A DNA stretch of 64,000 nt from contig DASXLI010000030.1 of assembly GCA_036496285.1 (NCBI GenBank), positions 1-64,000 on the forward strand. The letters are read 5' to 3'. The position numbers were made by a program, and so were the translations under genes. This DNA comes from DP-19 sp036496285 (lineage in GTDB: Bacteria > Desulfobacterota > Binatia > UTPRO1). This document shows, in pieces, positions 17,315-25,950 of this stretch; positions within the stretch are counted from its first letter, which is position 1; the number at the start of each line of letters is the position of its first letter. Under the pieces are notes generated by a model. The model ran no database searches and was not told the DNA's origin. It saw nothing but the letters and a program-made list of their open reading frames with translations.

Positions 17315-17545
17315 CTACTTCGATCCGCCGCCTTCCTTCAGCTGCGCCATGACTTCATCCATGTTGAAGCTGGCGGCCTTCTGCCGCTGCGGATAGTCCT
17401 TGAACGTCGCCAAGAACTGGCCGACGTAGGCCTGCGCCGGCACGAGCTCGAACGCGTGATCGAGAAGCCAGTCGTAGTACGTGTTCGAGGTGATGTCCGC
17501 TCGCTCGTAGGGATCCGTCCGGAGGTTGAATATCTTCGGCACTCG
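17315..17545 (-). pseudogene. C-terminal remnant of an arylsulfatase
   Basis: The last 76 codons match the ending of bacterial arylsulfatases: RVPKIFNLRTDPYERAD, then TYYDWLLDHAF and VPAQAYVGQFLATF, to a stop at 17315. Upstream of 17545 the frame turns into low-complexity Arg-rich sequence with no sulfatase domain and no active-site Cys/Ser motif. At least 400 residues are therefore missing. The break lies about 280 bases from the tmRNA fragment, consistent with a deletion or insertion scar. Nothing else is seen up to the amidase gene at 17779. Confidence 0.8.
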
Positions 17546-17778
17546 CAAGGCAGCGGTCCACCTGCGCCGGCGTGCAGGATAATGAGTCACGCGATGACGC
17601 CGGCCGAGCGCTCGACGGGACCCGTGTAGCGTCGCGCGCAACGCGAGGTCAAGCGAGCGCCGATCGACCTGGCGATGCGGTGCCGCGAGGGCCAAAGGGT
17701 GCCCACCAGTGCGAGCGTACACGCGGGCCACGCTCCATCCCTCGACCGTCGCCGCGTCAAGGCGTAGGTTCGGTCCCC

Positions 17779-19215
17779 ATGAGAGAGATCGACTGGCTCG
17801 ACGCGACCGCGCAGGCTGAGCTCGTACGCAAGGGGGACGTTTCCCCGCGCGAGCTCGTCGACCACGCGATCGCGCGGATCGAGCGCCTGAACCCGACGCT
17901 GAATGCGATCATCCACCCGCGCTTCGAGAAGGCGCGCGCCGAGGCGGATGCGCCCGCCGCCGGTCCGTTTCGCGGCGTCCCGTTCCTGCTGAAGGACATC
18001 CTCGGGATGCAGGCGGGCGAGCCGTACCACATGGGCCTGCGGCGGCTGAGGGATCTCGGCGTCGCAATCCCGATCGACAGCTATTTCACGCAGAAGATTC
18101 AGGCTGCGGGCTTCGTGATCCTCGGCCGAACCAACGTCCCCGAGCTCGGCACCCTCTGTCAGACTGAGTCTGAGGCCTACGGTCCGTGCCACAACCCCTG
18201 GAACCTGGAGCACTCGACGGGAGGCTCGAGCGGGGGATCGTCCTGCGCGGTGGCGGCCGGCCTCGTGCCGGCGGCGCACGCCAACGACGGCGGCGGCTCG
18301 ATCCGCATTCCGGCGAGCGAGTGTGGATTGGTCGGCTTGAAGCCCTCGCGGGGGCGCACCTCCTTCGGTCCGGCGGTCGGCGCACCCGTCGGCGGCATGG
18401 TCTCCGACGGCGTCGTCACGCGGAGCGTCCGTGACACGGCGGCGATCCTCGACGTGCTGGCGGGCGCCATGCCGGGCGACACGTTCGTCGCCCCGCCGCC
18501 GACGCGGCCGTACGTGCGGGAGGTAGGCGCCCCGACCGGCACGCTCCGCATCGGTCTCATGACCGCCGCACCCGGGGGTACCTTCCAGCCGCACCCCGAC
18601 TGCACGGCGGCCGCGACCGCGGTGGCGAAGGCCCTCGCTTCGCTCGGCCACCGGATCGAAGAGGCGCACCCGGACGCGCTCGATGACGCCGAGCTCGGCC
18701 ATCACTTCACGGTCATGTACTCGACGCACATCGCGCACACGCTCGATCGAATCGGCGAGCTGACCGGGACCCCCTTCACCGAGGCCGACGTCGATGCCGT
18801 CAATTGGGCGATGAAGACGACGGGCGACGCGACGAGCGCGCCGCGGTACCACGCCACGGTCGATTGGATCTACGAATTCACACGCCGGATCGCCGAGTGG
18901 CATGCCGGCGGGTTCGATCTGCTGCTCACGCCGACGATCGCGGAGCCGCCGCCGCGTCTCGGCGAGCTGGTGCCGACGCCCGCGACCGGCCACGCGGTGG
19001 GAATGCGCGCCGCGCAGATCGCCTGCTGGACGCTTCCCTTCAACCTGACGGGCCAGCCCGGGATCTCTCTCCCGCTCCACTGCAACGCCGCCGGATTGCC
19101 GATCGGGGTGCAGCTCGTTGCCGCCTATGGGCGGGAGGATCTCCTGCTACGGGTCGCGGCGGCACTCGAGGCCGCGATGCCCTGGGCCGATCGGCGGCCG
19201 ACCCTGTCCCGGTAA
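17779..19215 (+). CDS. Amidase-signature family hydrolase
   Basis: 478 residues from ATG at 17779. The Ser-cisSer-Lys triad is visible: Lys in FLLKDI (near 75), cis-Ser and nucleophile Ser in the Gly/Ser-rich STGGSSGGSSCAVAAG block (near 153-165) with the downstream GGGSIRIPAS. This fits a cytoplasmic hydrolase of amides or related C-N bonds. Specificity cannot be read from the sequence; GatA is unlikely because gatB and gatC are absent. It is not obviously in an operon; the CBS gene beyond it is on the other strand. Confidence 0.88.
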   Translation: MREIDWLDATAQAELVRKGDVSPRELVDHAIARIERLNPTLNAIIHPRFEKARAEADAPAAGPFRGVPFLLKDILGMQAGEPYHMGLRRLRDLGVAIPIDSYFTQKIQAAGFVILGRTNVPELGTLCQTESEAYGPCHNPWNLEHSTGGSSGGSSCAVAAGLVPAAHANDGGGSIRIPASECGLVGLKPSRGRTSFGPAVGAPVGGMVSDGVVTRSVRDTAAILDVLAGAMPGDTFVAPPPTRPYVREVGAPTGTLRIGLMTAAPGGTFQPHPDCTAAATAVAKALASLGHRIEEAHPDALDDAELGHHFTVMYSTHIAHTLDRIGELTGTPFTEADVDAVNWAMKTTGDATSAPRYHATVDWIYEFTRRIAEWHAGGFDLLLTPTIAEPPPRLGELVPTPATGHAVGMRAAQIACWTLPFNLTGQPGISLPLHCNAAGLPIGVQLVAAYGREDLLLRVAAALEAAMPWADRRPTLSR

Positions 19216-19258
19216 GGGGCTCGGCGGCGGTCGCGCGATCGCTCAGCGTCCCGCTTGG

Positions 19259-19681
19259 TCAGCGGACGCGCGCCGACGTGCTCCGGGAGGCGCTCGGGGA
19301 CGGCTTCGCCACGAAGCGGTGGTCCTCGATCAGCTTCAGCAGGTCGAAGGAGCTCACCAGGCCGACGACCTTCTTCTCGTGCGTGACGACGACGTGATGG
19401 ATGCGATGCTTCCGCATGATCCGGGCGGCGACGTGCACGTCGTTGTAGGCCGGCACCGCGTGGATTCCCTCGTGCATGATCGCGCTGACCGGGCTCGCGC
19501 CCTTCTTTGCCGCAACCAGATCGGCGGAGGTCACGATGCCGACCGCGTTGCCCTCGGCGTCGACGATCGGGATCGCGTGCATGCGGTTCCGTGTCATCAT
19601 CCCACGGATGTGGTCGACGGTATGATGGCGCTCGGCGGTGATGACACGGCGGGTCATCAGGTCATTGATCTTCACGTTCAA
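19259..19681 (-). CDS. Two-CBS-domain protein (Hrp1-like)
   Basis: 140 residues. I start it at TTG 19681 because AAGGAG (19693-19688) lies 6 bases upstream; a GTG two codons later is the alternative. It consists of just two CBS modules: 'MHAIPIVDAEGNAVGIVTSADLV' and 'IHHVVVTHEKKVVGLVSSFDLL' are the typical strand-turn-strand ends. Such stand-alone pairs bind adenosine nucleotides or similar ligands and often sense energy state; the hypoxic-response protein Hrp1 of mycobacteria is an example. Divergent from the acyl-CoA dehydrogenase gene, with 33 bases between the starts, so they share a promoter region. Confidence 0.87.
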   Translation of the reverse strand: MNVKINDLMTRRVITAERHHTVDHIRGMMTRNRMHAIPIVDAEGNAVGIVTSADLVAAKKGASPVSAIMHEGIHAVPAYNDVHVAARIMRKHRIHHVVVTHEKKVVGLVSSFDLLKLIEDHRFVAKPSPSASRSTSARVR

Positions 19682-19714
19682 AATGGTCTCCTTCGTGGGC
19701 AGAGGAGCATCGTC

Positions 19715-20941
19715 ATGGCAATAGATTTCACCTTTTCGCAAGAGATCGACGCCCTGCGCCTCAAGGTGCGCGAGTTCATCAGCCAGGTCGTCCGGCCCGC
19801 GGAGGCCCGCATCGCCGAGCACGAGAACGACCGTCGCTTCCTGGTGAAGTCGGTCATCGAGATGCGCGTCGCGGCAAAGGACTGGGGGCTGTGGCTGCCG
19901 CACATGCCGACGGAGTATGGCGGCATGGGCGTCGGGCACGTCGCGATGGCAGCGATCTCTGCCGAGGCCGCGAAGTCGGTCTTCGGGCCCTACGCCCTGA
20001 ACGCGCAGGCGCCCGACGAGGGCAACATGCACACCCTCCTGCACTGGGCGACGGACGCCCAGAAGGAGAGGTACCTGCGGCCGCTCTGCGAGGGCATGGT
20101 GCGCTCCTGCTTCGCAATGACGGAGCCGGACGTTGCCGGCTCGGATCCCACGCTCATCCAGACGCGCGCCGTCCTCGACGGCGACGACTGGGTGGTGAAC
20201 GGCCACAAGTGGTTCATCTCGGGGGCGAGCGGGGCGAGTTTCGCGATCTTGATCGCGCGTACGGAAGACCAGCCCGAGATTCCACAGGCCGGGAACACCG
20301 CCTTTCTCGTCGACCTGCCGGCGCAAGGCTGGACGGTCGTCCGGGACGTCCTCACGATGGCCGGTCACCACGACCACGCCGAGATCCGCATCGAGAACCT
20401 CCGCATCCCGAAGGACCACATGCTCGGCGGCCGCGGCCAGGGCCATCTCCTCGGCCAGGCGCGTCTCGGCCCGGCGCGCCTCGCCCACTGCATGCGGTGG
20501 ATCGGTCAGGCCGAAGTGGCGCTCGACATGATGGTCGACCGCGCGCTCCATCGCTTCGCCCACGGCTCCCTGCTCGCCGAGAAACAAGGCATCCAGTGGA
20601 TGATCGCCGACTCGACGATGGAGCTCTACCAATGCAAGCTCATGGTCCTGCACGCCGCCTACAAGATCGACCGCCGCGAGGACTTTCGCAGCGAGGTGTC
20701 GATGGCGAAGCACTTCGTCGCGGGCGCGCTGAACCGCATCGTCGACCGCGCCATCCAGGTGCACGGCGCCCTCGGCTACTCGCTCGATACCCCGCTCGCT
20801 CGCATGGCGCAGCACGCGCGTTGGGCACGCTTCGCCGACGGGGCCGACGAGGTGCACCAGTGGCGCATCGCGCAGCGTACGATCGAGGCCTACAAGCGCG
20901 ACAAGTCGACGCGCGCGGCGACGGGCAATCTGCCGCTGTAG
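19715..20941 (+). CDS. Acyl-CoA dehydrogenase family protein
   Basis: 408 residues from ATG at 19715, with AGAGGAG 8 bases upstream. Landmarks: the FAD/substrate strand FAMTEPDVAGSD near 145, the WVVNGHKWFISG beta-domain near 166, and the C-terminal QVHGALGYS with ARWARFADGADEVH. It should oxidise an acyl-CoA at the alpha-beta position and pass electrons to ETF. No ETF or hydratase gene is next to it. Chain-length specificity is unknown. Confidence 0.92.
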   Translation: MAIDFTFSQEIDALRLKVREFISQVVRPAEARIAEHENDRRFLVKSVIEMRVAAKDWGLWLPHMPTEYGGMGVGHVAMAAISAEAAKSVFGPYALNAQAPDEGNMHTLLHWATDAQKERYLRPLCEGMVRSCFAMTEPDVAGSDPTLIQTRAVLDGDDWVVNGHKWFISGASGASFAILIARTEDQPEIPQAGNTAFLVDLPAQGWTVVRDVLTMAGHHDHAEIRIENLRIPKDHMLGGRGQGHLLGQARLGPARLAHCMRWIGQAEVALDMMVDRALHRFAHGSLLAEKQGIQWMIADSTMELYQCKLMVLHAAYKIDRREDFRSEVSMAKHFVAGALNRIVDRAIQVHGALGYSLDTPLARMAQHARWARFADGADEVHQWRIAQRTIEAYKRDKSTRAATGNLPL

Positions 20942-20954
20942 GCGGCTCGACGCG

Positions 20955-21650
20955 TCACGCCCGGCGCTTGGCGTCCCTCGACCGTCGCAACGCGTCGATG
21001 CCGAGCAGCACGAGCCGTCGTCCCTTCCGTCGGAGCACGCCCGCGCGTTCGAACTCTCGCAAGCTCATATTCACCGTCTGCCGTGAAGCTCCGACGAGCG
21101 TCGCCAGCTCCTCCTGACTCAAGGTGAAATCGAGCACGATGCCCTCGACCTGCTGGTGTCCGAAATCCTCTGCGAGCTCGAGCAGGATTCCCGCCACCCG
21201 GCTCGGCACGGAGCGGAACACCAGGTGTTCCACCCGGCTCTCGACGCGCTTCAGCCGCGAGCCGACCTGCTTGATGACCGCCACCACGACCCCCGCATGC
21301 GCGTCCAGCAACTCGCGTACGGCCTCGTGGCGTAGCCGCCAGACGAGGGAGGCGCGGACCGCCTTCGCGTAGCTTTCCCGCGGCCGTCTCGAGAAGGCTG
21401 CAAGCTCGCCGAATATCTCTCCGGGGGCGACGTAGCCGAACGTCGTCTCCTCTCCCGAGCCCGAGGCGCGGTAGATTCGCACGAGGCCGCGCTCGAGGAG
21501 GTACACCCACCTTGGGTGCGGTGTCGGTGTGAAGATCAGCCCGCCCGCCGGGTAGGTGTGCTGCACTGCCTGCCGCCGGAGCCGATCCGTCTCGGCGGTC
21601 GAGAGCTCACTCAACCAGTCGAAGTTGTGCAGGTGCCAGAAGTCGTCCAC
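20955..21650 (-). CDS. Crp/Fnr-family transcription regulator
   Basis: 231 residues. N-terminal cyclic-nucleotide-binding beta-roll with G-E-I-F-G-E-L-A (near 85), long dimer helix, and a C-terminal winged helix with the recognition helix in 'QEELATLVGASRQTVNMSLREFERAGVL'. The FNR N-terminal cysteine cluster is absent, so it does not carry an oxygen-labile Fe-S cluster; a nucleotide, heme or other ligand is likely. Convergent with the acyl-CoA dehydrogenase gene. One of two cNMP-fold proteins in the region; the other lacks a DNA-binding domain. Confidence 0.92.
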   Translation of the reverse strand: MDDFWHLHNFDWLSELSTAETDRLRRQAVQHTYPAGGLIFTPTPHPRWVYLLERGLVRIYRASGSGEETTFGYVAPGEIFGELAAFSRRPRESYAKAVRASLVWRLRHEAVRELLDAHAGVVVAVIKQVGSRLKRVESRVEHLVFRSVPSRVAGILLELAEDFGHQQVEGIVLDFTLSQEELATLVGASRQTVNMSLREFERAGVLRRKGRRLVLLGIDALRRSRDAKRRA

Positions 21651-21816
21651 GGGGTGTGCGGAGCATAGTGATCACGATCGAAATGATCCAGACGCGATGC
21701 CGGTAGCCGAAAGTGCCCACAGTCGCGTTGCGTTGCGAGGTTCCGGCCGATTTTTCGAACTGTCGTGCAGGCGACAGACATCGCGCGAGCGGCGCGATAC
21801 ACGCCGGGGACCCGAG

Positions 21817-22332
21817 ATGAACACGCCCAGGTTCTTCCGCTACGTCGCTGGATGTCTGGACCGCGACCTGCATCACGCGCAAGCACTGACCGGCGTGGTC
21901 TTTCAAGAACTCCACGACCGCCTTCCCCCTGGTGCATCCTCGGCAATCGCGACGCGGTTGCCACCGGGATTGAAGCGCCTCTGGATGGCGAATCCGCAAG
22001 CCATTGCCGAGCGTGCGCAGCCATACAGCCTCGAGCTTCTCGGCGAAGTGATGCAACGATGCAGGCTGCGCGACAGCGGCGAGGCCGAGCACGCGGTGGT
22101 TGCCGTGCTTGCCGCGTTCCAGCATTTCTTCGGCGAGGCCACGGAGCCCGAAGGCGTCGCGAGCCTCGTGCGTGAGCTCGCCCCCGACCTTGCGATCGCC
22201 TGGCGCGCGGCGACTTTGCTCGCCGCTGGCAACCCGGACGTCCGCCCAGCTCGACGTGACCCTCGGCCAGCGCGGGATCGCCGAGGGGTCAGAAGGCTAG
22301 CGGTAGCGAATCCCCCCCGCGCTGTCGGGTGA
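21817..22332 (+). CDS. DUF2267-like protein
   Basis: 171 residues from ATG at 21817. The first 70 residues (FFRYVAGCLDRD...VFQELHDRLPPG...IATRLPPGLKRLW) fit the helical DUF2267 module, whose function is unknown and which often sits near stress or CBS proteins. The last 30 residues are Arg/Pro-rich and unlike the helical body, while another plus frame reads AQLDVTLGQRGIAEGSEG to a stop at 22300. A frameshift near 22240 may have lengthened the protein artificially. It ends 28 bases upstream of the sensor kinase and probably shares its transcript. Confidence 0.65.
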   Translation: MNTPRFFRYVAGCLDRDLHHAQALTGVVFQELHDRLPPGASSAIATRLPPGLKRLWMANPQAIAERAQPYSLELLGEVMQRCRLRDSGEAEHAVVAVLAAFQHFFGEATEPEGVASLVRELAPDLAIAWRAATLLAAGNPDVRPARRDPRPARDRRGVRRLAVANPPRAVG

Positions 22333-22360
22333 TGGTCGACGTGTCACGCGCGATCCCCGG

Positions 22361-23893
22361 ATGAGCGAGGACAAGACGCCCACCCCGGCTGATGCGCTCC
22401 GGGCGCTCCGGCTCCAAGAAGCCCGCTGGCAGGCGATTCTCGGTACGGCGCGGGACGCCATCATCGGCATCGACCTCACGGGGCGTATCACCCTCTTCAA
22501 TCATGCCGCGGAAGTGATCTTCGGCTACGCCGCGAGCGAGGTGATGGGACAGAACGTCACCATCCTGATGCCCGCTCCCTACCGCGAGGAACATGATGCC
22601 TACCTCGCGACCTACCGCGCCACGGGCGTGCCGAAGGCGATCGGCCGGATTCGGGAGGTCGAGGGACGTCGGAAGAACGGTGACGTGTTTCCGATGGAGC
22701 TGTCCGTGTCCGAGGCGCGGGTCGGCGACGACGTGATGTACTCCGCCATGATTCGCGACGTCACGGAGCGGCGGCGCGCCGAGCACGCGCTCGCCGAGAG
22801 CGAAGCGCGGCACCGGGCCGTCCTCGACACGGCGGCGTCGGCTATCATCGGGATCGACGAGGGCGGCAAGGTGCTGTCCTTCAACCCGGCGGCGGAACGG
22901 CTGTTCGGCTACGCGGCGACGGAGATCGTCGGCCAGAACGTCAAGCTCCTCATGCCCGTGCCCTTCCGTCACGAACACGATGGGTATCTGCGCCACTACC
23001 TCCAGACCGGCGAGCGCAGGGTCATCGGTATCGGCCGCGAGGTCACGGGCCGGCGCAAGGACGGGACGAACTTTCCGATGGACTTGGCCGTGAACGACAC
23101 GCTGCTCGACGGCCGCCATTTCTTCACCGGCGTCATCCGTGACCTCACCCACGAGAAGGAAGCGGAGGACCGCGAACGGCAGCTCCTCAAGCAGGCGCTC
23201 CAGAATGAACGGCTCGCGGACATCGGGGCCGTGACCGCCCGGATCGCGCACGACTTCGGGAACCCGCTCGCCGGCCTGCAGATGACGGCGCAGCGTCTGC
23301 GCCAACTGCTCGCGCGCGACCCGGTCCCGGTGGAGCGCCTCACGCAGGCTACCGACATGATCGTCCAGACCGTACAGCGCCTCGATGCCCTGGTGGAGGA
23401 ATTCAAGGAGTTTGCACGCGAGCAGCGGCTCCATCTGCGGCGACTCGAACTGCCCGCGTTTCTCCAGGAGATCGTGACGGCATGGGACCAGGAAGCCACC
23501 GGGCGCGGCATCGCCCTTGAAGTCGATGTTGGCACCGACCTGCCTGTAATTCGTGCAGACCCCGACAAGCTCCGCCGCGTGATGGACAACCTCGTAAAGA
23601 ATGCGCTCGAAGCTGTCGATCGTGGTCCAGGAGTCGTCCGCGTCACGGCGGAATTGCGGAAACAGGAACGCATTCGCATTCTCGTCACGGACAGCGGCCC
23701 CGGAGTGCCGGAAGGTATCGACGTGTTTGCGCTGTTCGAGACGACGAAGGCCGGAGGTACGGGCCTCGGCCTCGCCATCTGCAAGCAGATCGTCCTCGCG
23801 CACGGCGGTGGCATTGAATATGCATCCCATTTCGGCACCGGCACGGTTTTCCGGCTGGAGCTTCCCGCGCATGGACCAACCCGACGGCTGTAG
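22361..23893 (+). CDS. FixL-like sensor histidine kinase with two PAS domains
   Basis: 510 residues, no membrane segment, so cytosolic. PAS1 spans about 22-135 and PAS2 about 150-262. PAS2 is close to the heme-PAS of FixL: LMPVPFRHEHDGY places His206 at the heme ligand position and VIGIGREVTGRRKDG keeps the FixL Arg of the oxygen-sensing FG region. PAS1 also has His78 in REEHDAY but a less perfect IG(R)I segment. The dimerisation helix has phospho-acceptor His297 (ARIAHDFGNPLAG). The ATPase has N-K-N-A-L-E, DSGPGVP and GTGLGLAICK. It probably senses oxygen, CO or NO, or redox through heme, and phosphorylates the receiver encoded in the overlapping next gene. Confidence 0.88.
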   Translation: MSEDKTPTPADALRALRLQEARWQAILGTARDAIIGIDLTGRITLFNHAAEVIFGYAASEVMGQNVTILMPAPYREEHDAYLATYRATGVPKAIGRIREVEGRRKNGDVFPMELSVSEARVGDDVMYSAMIRDVTERRRAEHALAESEARHRAVLDTAASAIIGIDEGGKVLSFNPAAERLFGYAATEIVGQNVKLLMPVPFRHEHDGYLRHYLQTGERRVIGIGREVTGRRKDGTNFPMDLAVNDTLLDGRHFFTGVIRDLTHEKEAEDRERQLLKQALQNERLADIGAVTARIAHDFGNPLAGLQMTAQRLRQLLARDPVPVERLTQATDMIVQTVQRLDALVEEFKEFAREQRLHLRRLELPAFLQEIVTAWDQEATGRGIALEVDVGTDLPVIRADPDKLRRVMDNLVKNALEAVDRGPGVVRVTAELRKQERIRILVTDSGPGVPEGIDVFALFETTKAGGTGLGLAICKQIVLAHGGGIEYASHFGTGTVFRLELPAHGPTRRL

Positions 23894-24263
23894 TGCCATC
23901 CGCATCTTGCTCGTGGACGACGAGCCGTCGTTTCGGACCAGCCTCGCCGAGATGCTCCGGGAAGATGGTCACGGGGTCGGCGACCATGGTGCACCGGCCC
24001 ACGTACCCGCGCTCTCCTCGTTGAAGGACGTGGCGATCCTGATCACGGACTACGAGATGCCTGGAACGAGCGGCCTTGCGCTGGCCGACGCCTTCCATGC
24101 GCAGCATCCCCACGTCCCCGTGATCCTGGTCACTGCCTACCGGACTACCTCGCTGGACGCCCAGGTGCTCGACCGGCCGTTCCTACGCTTCGTGCAGAAG
24201 CCCGTCGACTACGTCGTGCTCCACACATTGATTCACGAGGTGTGTGCAGGTCGGCGCCCGTAG
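23871..24263 (+). CDS. Single-domain response regulator (receiver only)
   Basis: 130 residues. Acid pair DD at 16-17, phospho-acceptor Asp60 in LITDYEMPG, and conserved Lys in FVQKPVDY. There is no output domain. The ATG lies 23 bases inside the end of the kinase gene, so both are translated together. Without a DNA-binding domain it must act by protein contact or as a phosphate relay, for instance to another kinase or regulator of the region. Confidence 0.9.
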   Translation: MDQPDGCSAIRILLVDDEPSFRTSLAEMLREDGHGVGDHGAPAHVPALSSLKDVAILITDYEMPGTSGLALADAFHAQHPHVPVILVTAYRTTSLDAQVLDRPFLRFVQKPVDYVVLHTLIHEVCAGRRP

Positions 24264-24344
24264 CGGTGAAGTCGGCCGTCGTGTTGACTGGTGCCCCGCG
24301 AACGCGCATTCAGGCCGGGTGGCGCTTCCTCGGCACACGATCCG

Positions 24345-25502
24345 ATGACGACCGCACCGCGGGCCGGTGACCGCGCCATCCTCTCAGTGCCGGCGCTCGG
24401 GAGCCTGCTGCAGGCGCTCCGCGACGATGGCCACCAGCTCGTCGGTCCGACCGTACGGGACGGCGCGATCGTCTACGCCGAGATCGCGGGGCTCGAGGAT
24501 CTTCCCCAGGGATGGACCGAGACCCAGGAGGCCGGCACCTATCGGTTGCACCGGCGTGACGACGACGCGCTCTTCGGGTACGCGCTCGGCCCACAGTCGT
24601 GGAAGCAGTTCTTCTTCGCACCGCGCGTGCGGCTGTGGCAGGCGCGGCGAGGTGGCAACGAGACCTTCACGATCGTCGAGGAGAGCGGGTCGCCGCCGCG
24701 CCTCGCGCTCATCGGGGCGCGCTCCTGCGATCTGCACGCCATTGCGATCCAGGATCGGGTCTTCCTGCGGGAGGGTGCCGAGGATCCCGACTATGCCGCG
24801 CGGCGTGCCGGGACCTTCGTCGTCGCGGTGAACTGCGGGCAAGCCGGGGGAACGTGCTTCTGCGTCTCGATGAAGACCGGTCCGCGTGTGAGCGAAGGAT
24901 TCGATCTCGCGTTGACCGAGCTGCTGGACGTGCCCCATCGATTTCTGGTGGAGCTGGGAAGCGCGCGCGGCGCGGCGCTGCTCGGCCGGGTCGTGAGCGC
25001 ACCGGCATCGGACACCGACCGGGTCGCGGCTGACGAGATCGTCGAGCGCACGGCGCGCTCCATGGGACGAACGCTCGACACCGGCGGCATCAAGGAGCTG
25101 CTCTACGGGAGCTACGAGCATCGGCGCTGGGACGAGGTGGCGACACGCTGCCTCGCGTGCGCCAACTGCACGCTGGTCTGCCCGACCTGCTTCTGCGCCA
25201 CCGTCGAGGACGTCACCGACCTGACGGGTGATCACGCCGAGCGGTGGCGGCGATGGGACTCGTGCTTCACGCTCGACCATTCGTACCTGCACGGTGGCAG
25301 CGTGCGCAGCAGCACGCGCGCCCGATACCGGCAATGGCTCACGCACAAGCTGGCGACCTGGATCGACCAGTTCGGGACCTCGGGATGTGTCGGCTGCGGC
25401 CGGTGCGTCACCTGGTGCCCGGTTGCGATCGACATCACCCAGGAGGTTGCCGCGATCCGCGCCCCGGAGGGGCCGAAGGACGAGCCGCATGGAGAGTCTT
25501 GA
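24345..25502 (+). CDS. hydB: NiFe hydrogenase (group 3b type) beta subunit, 4Fe-4S protein
   Basis: 385 residues from ATG at 24345. The N-terminal two thirds match the HydB-like domain (ALIGARSCDLHAI; CGQAGGTCFC). The C-terminal part has ferredoxin motifs CLACANCTLVCPTCFC and CVGCGRCVTWCP. Together with gamma, delta and alpha it forms the soluble NADP(H)-linked hydrogenase, also called sulfhydrogenase. It carries electrons between the hydrogenase dimer and the flavin subunit. First gene of a long operon; the end overlaps the cNMP-binding gene by 14 bases. Only about 80 bases separate it from the two-component genes upstream. Confidence 0.92.
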   Translation: MTTAPRAGDRAILSVPALGSLLQALRDDGHQLVGPTVRDGAIVYAEIAGLEDLPQGWTETQEAGTYRLHRRDDDALFGYALGPQSWKQFFFAPRVRLWQARRGGNETFTIVEESGSPPRLALIGARSCDLHAIAIQDRVFLREGAEDPDYAARRAGTFVVAVNCGQAGGTCFCVSMKTGPRVSEGFDLALTELLDVPHRFLVELGSARGAALLGRVVSAPASDTDRVAADEIVERTARSMGRTLDTGGIKELLYGSYEHRRWDEVATRCLACANCTLVCPTCFCATVEDVTDLTGDHAERWRRWDSCFTLDHSYLHGGSVRSSTRARYRQWLTHKLATWIDQFGTSGCVGCGRCVTWCPVAIDITQEVAAIRAPEGPKDEPHGES

Positions 25503-25950
25503 GGGGATCCTGTCGGGCCATGCATTCTTCCACGACCTCCCGCCGCGCTACCTGGAGCTCGTCGTCGGCTGCGCCAGCAACGTGCGCTTCGACGGCGGCG
25601 ACTTCCTGTTCCGCACGGGGACGGAGGCGAACCACTTCTTCCTGATCCGCCACGGCCGTGCGGCGCTCGAGATCGCTGCGCCCGGGCGGCCGCCGCTCAT
25701 CCTGGAGACCCTGGGGGAGGGCGAGGTGATCGGGTGGAGCTGGCTGATTCCCCCCTATCGTTGGATGTTCGACGCCCGCGCACTGGAGCAGACGCGCGCC
25801 GTTGCGCTCGATGGGAAGTGCCTGCGTGGCAAGTGCGAGGCCGATCACGATCTCGGGTACGAGCTCTTCACGCGCATCGCGCACGTCATGGAACGACGGC
25901 TCATGGCGGCGCGGTTGCAGCTCCTCGACGTCTACGGCACGCGCCCGTGA
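25489..25950 (+). CDS. Stand-alone cyclic-nucleotide-binding-fold protein inside the hydrogenase operon
   Basis: 153 residues, essentially one CNMP-binding beta-roll: FFLIRHGRAALEI, then the phosphate-cassette region GEGEVIGWSWL, and a C-terminal helix. There is no DNA-binding domain. Both ends overlap hydrogenase genes (14 bases with beta; GTGA with gamma), so it is made in step with the enzyme. It may gate activity or assembly in response to a nucleotide or redox ligand. The cassette has WSW where cAMP-binding proteins usually have an ELAL-type motif, so the ligand is unclear. Confidence 0.85.
   Translation: MESLEGILSGHAFFHDLPPRYLELVVGCASNVRFDGGDFLFRTGTEANHFFLIRHGRAALEIAAPGRPPLILETLGEGEVIGWSWLIPPYRWMFDARALEQTRAVALDGKCLRGKCEADHDLGYELFTRIAHVMERRLMAARLQLLDVYGTRP

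Noticed and set aside
23871..24263. Receiver gene as the output regulator of the hydrogenase operon
   Set aside because: It has no DNA-binding domain, so direct transcription control is not supported.
24321..24336. GG-N10-GC pattern just before the hydrogenase operon
   Set aside because: Only the spacing fits; the flanking consensus is poor, and the predicted start would fall at or after the ATG. GG-N10-GC alone is frequent in GC-rich DNA.
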